Source of the DNA: Bacteriovorax sp. PP10
GTDB lineage: Bacteria > Bdellovibrionota > Bacteriovoracia > Bacteriovoracales > Bacteriovoracaceae
NCBI RefSeq assembly: GCF_035013165.1
Contig: NZ_JAYGJQ010000001.1
Location: 1,860,001-1,924,000 of the forward strand
Reading direction: 5' to 3'
DNA: 64,000 nt
Of the stretch, positions 59,993-64,000 are shown piece after piece. Positions within the stretch are counted from its first letter, which is position 1. The number at the start of each line of letters is the position of its first letter. The translations under genes and the position numbers were made by a program. The notes beneath the pieces were generated by a model that worked only from the letters and a program-made list of their open reading frames with translations, was not told the origin of the DNA and searched no databases.

Positions 59993-61834
59993 ATGGATAT
60001 TTCCAAGCTGATTAAACTTTCAAAAATGGGAGGCTTTTTTGGAGGCATTCCCAATTTCTTTGATAACTTCAAAGAGATGGAAGAAATCGTTTTAAGCTAT
60101 CCAAAATTAAAAGATCGTTTAGGAAATAAAGAAGACGATACTGAAAAAGCATTAAAATGCTTAAAAGAAATCAGATCGGAGTTATCACTTCCTTTTCTAA
60201 AAGGTTTTGAGAAATTTTTAGATGCTTCGCTAGGACAAATCTACGACGGAATTAATTTCAACGATAATGGTTACAACCTAAAAAAACTTTCGAAAGAAAA
60301 CAATATCGTTTTAGTGCCCAATCACCAGTCTCACGCAGATTACTTAGCAATCAATTACGTTTATTTTAAAAAATATAAATCACCACTCTTTGTAGCTGGT
60401 GGAAACAACCTCAACATTTTCCCCATTGGGCCAATGTTCCGCCGTTGTGGATGCTTCTTTATAAGAAGAACTTTCGCCAACGACATCATCTACAAGTTAA
60501 CTCTTGAAGCTTACCTTTACTACATGCTGGTAAAAGGAAACCCAATCGAGTTTTTCTTTGAAGGTGGACGCTCTAGAACGGGAAAACTTCTTCCGCCTAG
60601 ATACGGTTTATACCAAATGTTAATTGAAGCTCACCAGGCGATTCCTGAAGATAAGAGACGTGATTTAAAATTCATTCCAGTCTCAATCGTTCACGAATAC
60701 GTTCCAGAACAAAAATCTCTGGCGCGCGAGCTCGATGGTGGAAAAAAGAAAAAAGAAAGTGCCGGCCAGGTTTTTGGTCTGGTGAAACTTTTATCTTACC
60801 AATTCGGAAACGTGCACATCAATATCGGGCATCCCGTTACGATGCCACCAGTTGATCACGCCAATTTAAAAGCTCAGACTCAAAAAATCGCTTTCGAGTG
60901 CTTTTTTGAAGTCGGGAAAAACATGCGTGTGACTCCAACTTCACTGCTTGCGATCATCCTTTTAGATGAGCCGTCAGGAGCATTGAAGTGGGAAGAGATT
61001 TTAACGAAAGCTCGTCACATTATCACTTATTGCCAGAAATTTAATGTGCCGATTACCGACTCATTAAAACTAGAAAATATGGAAAAATCTCTTGAGAGAT
61101 CAATCGATATTTTAATCGGAAATAAAAAAGTAGAAGCGATCGGAAACCCTAACGGAAACCACGTTTTTTACTCAATTAAAGACGATTCAAGAAAAGAAAT
61201 TCTTTATTTCAAAAACACAGTTCTGCATCACTTTTTAGTGCCGTGGATTGTGAATATGGGATGGGTAAACCTTTTCTCAGGTCACATTTCAAACGTTGAT
61301 GATCTAAAAAAATTCTTCATAGTTCAAAGAAAACAATTGATGCATGAATTCTATTTACCGACGGTAAAAGTTTTCTTGAGTGAGACACTTGCAATTGTTT
61401 CGGACGCTGTCGGAAGAGAAATCACGACTCTTGAAGAGTGTATGGAGCTTTCTCACAAAGAACTTTATTTAATTCTGGCAAAGGTGAGTTTATTCTCGCG
61501 CGCTTGTAATTATTTACTCGAAGCTTATTACGTTTGTGGTTTAACTCTGACTGCTCTTTCTAAAGAGTATAAAGAAGGCTTTAAGATGGAGACATTTTTA
61601 AAGCGCTACAAAGAAGCTTTTGATAGCGAAAGAAAGCTTAAACGTATTATTAAATACGCTGAAAGTTACTCTGTACCACTTTCTAAATCGAGCCTTCAGT
61701 ACTTCATCCATACAGGGGTTGTAGCGAGCAATAATGGCTATTACACGGTTGCAGACTCAGTTAAGTTAGCTGAGACCCTGGCAAAAGTTGAGTCTGATTT
61801 AACCAGCCAGCTCAGCATCAATCTTCTAAATTAA
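59993..61834 (+). CDS. plsB: Glycerol-3-phosphate acyltransferase, PlsB type
   Basis: The 613-residue acyltransferase has the four PlsB blocks: VLVPNHQSHADYLAIN (H-x4-D catalytic), GPMFRRCGCFFIRRTF, FFEGGRSRTGKLLPPRYG and IPVSIVHEYVPE. It acylates the sn-1 position of glycerol-3-phosphate at the inner membrane, first step of phospholipid synthesis. It is shorter than the E. coli enzyme (about 800), mainly at the N-terminus. It starts 2 nt after the preceding stop and ends 1 nt before the next start, so it is co-transcribed with both neighbours. Confidence 0.92.
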   Translation: MDISKLIKLSKMGGFFGGIPNFFDNFKEMEEIVLSYPKLKDRLGNKEDDTEKALKCLKEIRSELSLPFLKGFEKFLDASLGQIYDGINFNDNGYNLKKLSKENNIVLVPNHQSHADYLAINYVYFKKYKSPLFVAGGNNLNIFPIGPMFRRCGCFFIRRTFANDIIYKLTLEAYLYYMLVKGNPIEFFFEGGRSRTGKLLPPRYGLYQMLIEAHQAIPEDKRRDLKFIPVSIVHEYVPEQKSLARELDGGKKKKESAGQVFGLVKLLSYQFGNVHINIGHPVTMPPVDHANLKAQTQKIAFECFFEVGKNMRVTPTSLLAIILLDEPSGALKWEEILTKARHIITYCQKFNVPITDSLKLENMEKSLERSIDILIGNKKVEAIGNPNGNHVFYSIKDDSRKEILYFKNTVLHHFLVPWIVNMGWVNLFSGHISNVDDLKKFFIVQRKQLMHEFYLPTVKVFLSETLAIVSDAVGREITTLEECMELSHKELYLILAKVSLFSRACNYLLEAYYVCGLTLTALSKEYKEGFKMETFLKRYKEAFDSERKLKRIIKYAESYSVPLSKSSLQYFIHTGVVASNNGYYTVADSVKLAETLAKVESDLTSQLSINLLN

Positions 61835-61835
61835 T

Positions 61836-62273
61836 ATGGCCGCCTACAAAATAAAAAAGTCAGCACGTCTACGAAAGCGCTTCATTCAAAGTGAAGCGCT
61901 GGATAGATTCGAGTCATGGTTTGATATTTCCGAAAAATTAAAAGACCAGATCAAGACCGACTCAACTTTCCAGTTGGTCGGCGACAAAACTGTCATCAGC
62001 ATTAATCCAAAGACAGGAATCAGTCACGTACTGGTGGAAGTCCTTGGTATTCCAAAGGATGGGTTTAAAATAATGGATCAGGAGCCTAGTGAGTTACTCC
62101 TATATGCCTGCCCGGAAACGCCTTTTGAAATTGATTTTGAATCAGTAAAAGTGCGAGCTAGCGATTTGATGGGCGTTATAACTCACCGCTTGGAAGACAC
62201 CTTTCATATTGTTTCCGATGGATTAAATTTAGAGCTTCATTTTTTTATTCAAAAAGATTATATTCATTCATAG
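61836..62273 (+). CDS. Hypothetical protein, 145 residues
   Basis: A soluble protein with a basic N-terminus (AAYKIKKSARLRKRFIQSEA) and mixed strands and helices (TVISINPKTGISHVLVEVLG, VRASDLMGVITHRLEDTFHI). It starts 1 nt after plsB and is probably the last gene of that operon. No family is recognised. No signal or membrane segment is seen. Confidence 0.6.
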   Translation: MAAYKIKKSARLRKRFIQSEALDRFESWFDISEKLKDQIKTDSTFQLVGDKTVISINPKTGISHVLVEVLGIPKDGFKIMDQEPSELLLYACPETPFEIDFESVKVRASDLMGVITHRLEDTFHIVSDGLNLELHFFIQKDYIHS

Positions 62274-62316
62274 TGTTAATAGGAGAAGACTTTTTTATAA
62301 CTAAAAAGTCTCAATC

Positions 62317-62331
62317 AAGAGGTAAATTATT
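62317..62331 (+). promoter_or_regulatory. Ribosome site and AUU start codon of infC
   Basis: AAGAGG (62317-62322), a TAA stop, then ATT ATT. The second ATT has 6-nt spacing. This decides the start of infC and gives IF-3 a way to repress its own translation. Confidence 0.8.
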
Positions 62332-62976
62332 AAAGACAACCAGAATCCAAGTCCAGGTGCATTTCAAAGACCTTCTTTCAACAATTCAAACAAAAACCAA
62401 GGTCCACGTGTTAACGAACAAATCAGAATTCCTGAGTGTCGTTTACTAGGGGATGATGGGCACGCTTACGGTGTTGTTTCGATGGCGGAAGCAAGAAGAA
62501 TTTCTGATGAAGCAGGCCTAGATTTAGTTGAAGTGTCTCCAACGGCACAACCTCCAGTTGTAAAGCTTATTGACTTCGGTAAATACAAATACGAACTGCA
62601 AAAGAAAGCTCAAGAAGCGAAGAAAAAGCAGATCGTTATTCAATTAAAAGAAATTCAATTGAGACCAAATATCGAACAAGGTGATTTAGATACAAAGCTA
62701 AACCACTGCAAAAAGTTCTTAGACCAAGGTGATAAGATCAAAATCTCTATGCAGTTCCGCGGACGTGAAATGTCGTACCGTGATGCAGGGATGGCGAAAT
62801 TTAAAGTAATTTTGGCCCAAATCACTGAATTCGGAGCGACTGTAGAGTCTGAGCCGAAAATGATGGGGAATAGAATTATCGCTATTTTAGCTTCAACTCG
62901 TAAGCCACCAGTTAAAAAAGCTGGGGAAAGCGACGCTGAACACGCTCCAACTGAGCAAAAAGCTAAAAAGGATTAA
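62329..62976 (+). CDS. infC: Translation initiation factor IF-3, AUU start
   Basis: The 215-residue IF-3 prevents subunit re-association and checks initiator tRNA. The conserved N-domain starts RVNEQIRIPECRLLGDDGHA and continues GVVSMAEARRISDEAGLDLV, linker KYKYELQKKAQEAKKKQ, and C-domain KEIQLRPNIEQGDLDTKL and VTVESEPKMMGNRI-type segment. The only in-frame ATG (62482) lies within the N-domain, and no ATG/GTG/TTG exists upstream. The frame opens after a TAA at 62323-62325 with ATT at 62326 and 62329; AAGAGG at 62317-62322 sits 6 nt before the ATT at 62329. AUU is the known start of infC in E. coli and underlies its autoregulation. Confidence 0.93.
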   Translation: MKDNQNPSPGAFQRPSFNNSNKNQGPRVNEQIRIPECRLLGDDGHAYGVVSMAEARRISDEAGLDLVEVSPTAQPPVVKLIDFGKYKYELQKKAQEAKKKQIVIQLKEIQLRPNIEQGDLDTKLNHCKKFLDQGDKIKISMQFRGREMSYRDAGMAKFKVILAQITEFGATVESEPKMMGNRIIAILASTRKPPVKKAGESDAEHAPTEQKAKKD

Positions 62977-63087
62977 GAAAGTCTTTTACAGACCATGAAA
63001 TTCTTGGTATTTATACCTGCTTTAAAAAGTATTAAGTGCATTATTATTAAATAGATCGTTTATATAGCGAGTTTTGGGAGTATTTTT

Positions 63088-63288
63088 ATGCCAAAAATGA
63101 AAACAAGAAAATCAGCTGCTAAGAGATATAGCGTAACTGGTACAGGTAAAGTTAAGAGAAACAAGTGTGGTCTACGCCATAAACTTGAGCACAAGTCTAC
63201 GAAAGTAAAAAACAGAGCAGGCGGACCAGCACTAGTTCACCAATCTGAGCACGAAAAAGTAAGAAGAATGTTACCATACGCTTTCTAA
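63088..63288 (+). CDS. rpmI: Ribosomal protein bL35
   Basis: The 66-residue basic protein starts MPKMKTRKSAAKRYSVTGTG and has the bL35 pattern KVKRNKCGLRHKLEHKSTK. It sits between infC and rplT in the conserved infC-rpmI-rplT order. TTGGGAG lies upstream of the ATG. Confidence 0.97.
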   Translation: MPKMKTRKSAAKRYSVTGTGKVKRNKCGLRHKLEHKSTKVKNRAGGPALVHQSEHEKVRRMLPYAF

Positions 63289-63405
63289 TTAGAAGAAAGT
63301 CGTATAGAACGTAGAAATAAAAGAAAGAAACTAAAATAGACCGATAGTTTGGGCCCAAAGAGTATAAAAACTTAAATACCCCCAAGCATCGTTACAGGAG
63401 AAGGT

Positions 63406-63753
63406 ATGGCACGCGTTAGAAGAGGTTTTAAAGCTAGAAGAAGAAGAAATAAAGTTTTAAAGATGGCAAAAGGTTACAGCTTTGACCGTCGTACAAAGTA
63501 CAAGCACACAGCTGAAACTGTTAAACGTGCTCTACATTACGCTTACGTAGGAAGAAGACTACTTAAGAGAGATATGAGAAAGCTATGGGTTGTCAGAATT
63601 TCTGCAGCTGCTAGAGTTCTTGAAACTTCATACTCAAAATTCATGGGTTCAATGAAAACTAATGGTGTAACAATCAATAGAAAAATGCTTGCAGAAATTG
63701 CAGCAACTGACTTTGCTGGATTTACAGCAATAAAAAACTCACTTAAGAAGTAA
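63406..63753 (+). CDS. rplT: Ribosomal protein bL20
   Basis: The 115-residue basic protein starts MARVRRGFKARRRRNKVLKM and shows AKGYSFDRRTKYKHTAETVK, LWVVRISAAARVLETSYSKF and a normal C-terminus. It binds 23S rRNA early in 50S assembly and in other bacteria also represses its own operon. AGGAGAAGG precedes the ATG. A strong terminator follows. Confidence 0.97.
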   Translation: MARVRRGFKARRRRNKVLKMAKGYSFDRRTKYKHTAETVKRALHYAYVGRRLLKRDMRKLWVVRISAAARVLETSYSKFMGSMKTNGVTINRKMLAEIAATDFAGFTAIKNSLKK

Positions 63754-63821
63754 GTTAAAAAGCTCCAGTGGCGCTTTTTAGAGATGAACTTTTTAAATGT
63801 TTAAAAAATTAGTTAAATAAT

Positions 63822-63851
63822 AAAAAAGGCCCTCGAAAGAGGGCCTTTTTT
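63822..63851. terminator. Bidirectional terminator after rplT
   Basis: A 13-bp stem AAAAAAGGCCCTC / GAGGGCCTTTTTT with a GAAA loop has T-runs on both strands. It ends infC-rpmI-rplT and the convergent minus-strand gene, whose stop lies in it. Confidence 0.93.
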
Positions 63852-64000
63852 ATTTCTGACTTAGTTTATTTTTTTTAAAATCATCAACCACATGTTCAAA
63901 CGTTTTCTTCCCATTCATGTAGTGAATACATTTCCCATCCGCATGCAATTCAATCGTCCCTTTTACTTCAGATCCTAAGGGCATTGAGAGGGCATTAGTG
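63850..64000 (-). CDS. Partial hypothetical protein (C-terminal part only)
   Basis: A 49-codon open frame enters from the right edge and stops with TAA at 63850-63852. It reads NALSMPLGSEVKGTIELHAD, then GKCIHYMNGKKTFEHVVDDF and a Lys-rich tail. Coding-like and in frame to the edge, but too short to name. Confidence 0.55.
   Translation of the reverse strand, partial: TNALSMPLGSEVKGTIELHADGKCIHYMNGKKTFEHVVDDFKKNKLSQK

Noticed and set aside
62482-62976. infC starting at the internal ATG
   Set aside because: It would delete the first part of the conserved IF-3 N-domain; the upstream AUU with a ribosome site fits better.

Overview
The window reads as chromosomal DNA of an AT-rich member of the Bdellovibrionota, most likely the Bacteriovorax/Peredibacter branch. 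This placement is inferred from gene content: a myxobacterial-type gliding motor cluster, a DUF6178 protein, a PlsB-type acyltransferase, many secreted proteins of unknown family, and low G+C in both genes and spacers. No tRNA, rRNA, CRISPR array, insertion sequence or phage gene was found. Genes are densely packed, with many 1-20 nt overlaps and abutting convergent stops.

Layout. 1-3204: a carbamoyltransferase/SxtJ/DUF5989/SGNH-hydrolase locus split over both strands. 3221-6639 (minus): a Zur-headed operon with DUF3299, a ZrgA-like DUF2796 protein and a LolDE/MacB-type ABC pair, behind a perfect palindrome. 6756-16536: a degenerate receiver/HD-GYP protein, a MipA/OmpV porin, two tandem secreted HExxH metallopeptidases, topB, a CoA-transferase and a large secreted repeat protein. 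16588-26587 (minus): a nine-gene cluster resembling the Agl/Glt/Cgl gliding machinery, with a TolQ/TolR motor, an AgmX-type protein, TPR proteins, an outer-membrane barrel and a von Willebrand A lipoprotein. 26934-28937: a small CxxC protein, SelO and a CoA-binding protein. 29037-35047: two CxxCH secreted paralogues, a tail-anchored small protein, a haem-binding chemoreceptor and a haemerythrin chemoreceptor, together a redox/oxygen-sensing neighbourhood. 35163-42138: largely lineage-specific genes around a lone CpaF/VirB11-type ATPase, ending in a STAS protein. 42141-52082: deoC, a two-component system, fabI, an FG-GAP/ASPIC protein, a CDF transporter, a PEBP protein, an Rnk/GreA-type protein and a HigBA toxin-antitoxin pair with a readable promoter and operator. 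52084-58479 (minus): a haem operon hemA-hemCD-hemL-kinase-regulator-hemE. 58582-63753: an IMPDH/GMPR enzyme, PlsB, and the infC-rpmI-rplT ribosomal operon.

Themes. Haem and redox chemistry recur: the haem operon carries its own two-component pair, and the window also encodes two CxxCH proteins, a CxxCH chemoreceptor and a haemerythrin chemoreceptor. Surface motility and surface modification form the other theme (gliding motor, vWA lipoprotein, carbamoyltransferase locus, outer-membrane proteins). Three genes are easy to miss: the 50-residue DUF5989 gene at 3052-3204, the SGNH hydrolase cut by the left edge, and the true 5' end of infC, which starts with AUU rather than at the internal ATG. 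No wholly new system can be proven from sequence alone. The best candidates are the split carbamoyltransferase locus, the redox-sensing block at 29-35 kb and the haem operon with its embedded sensor.
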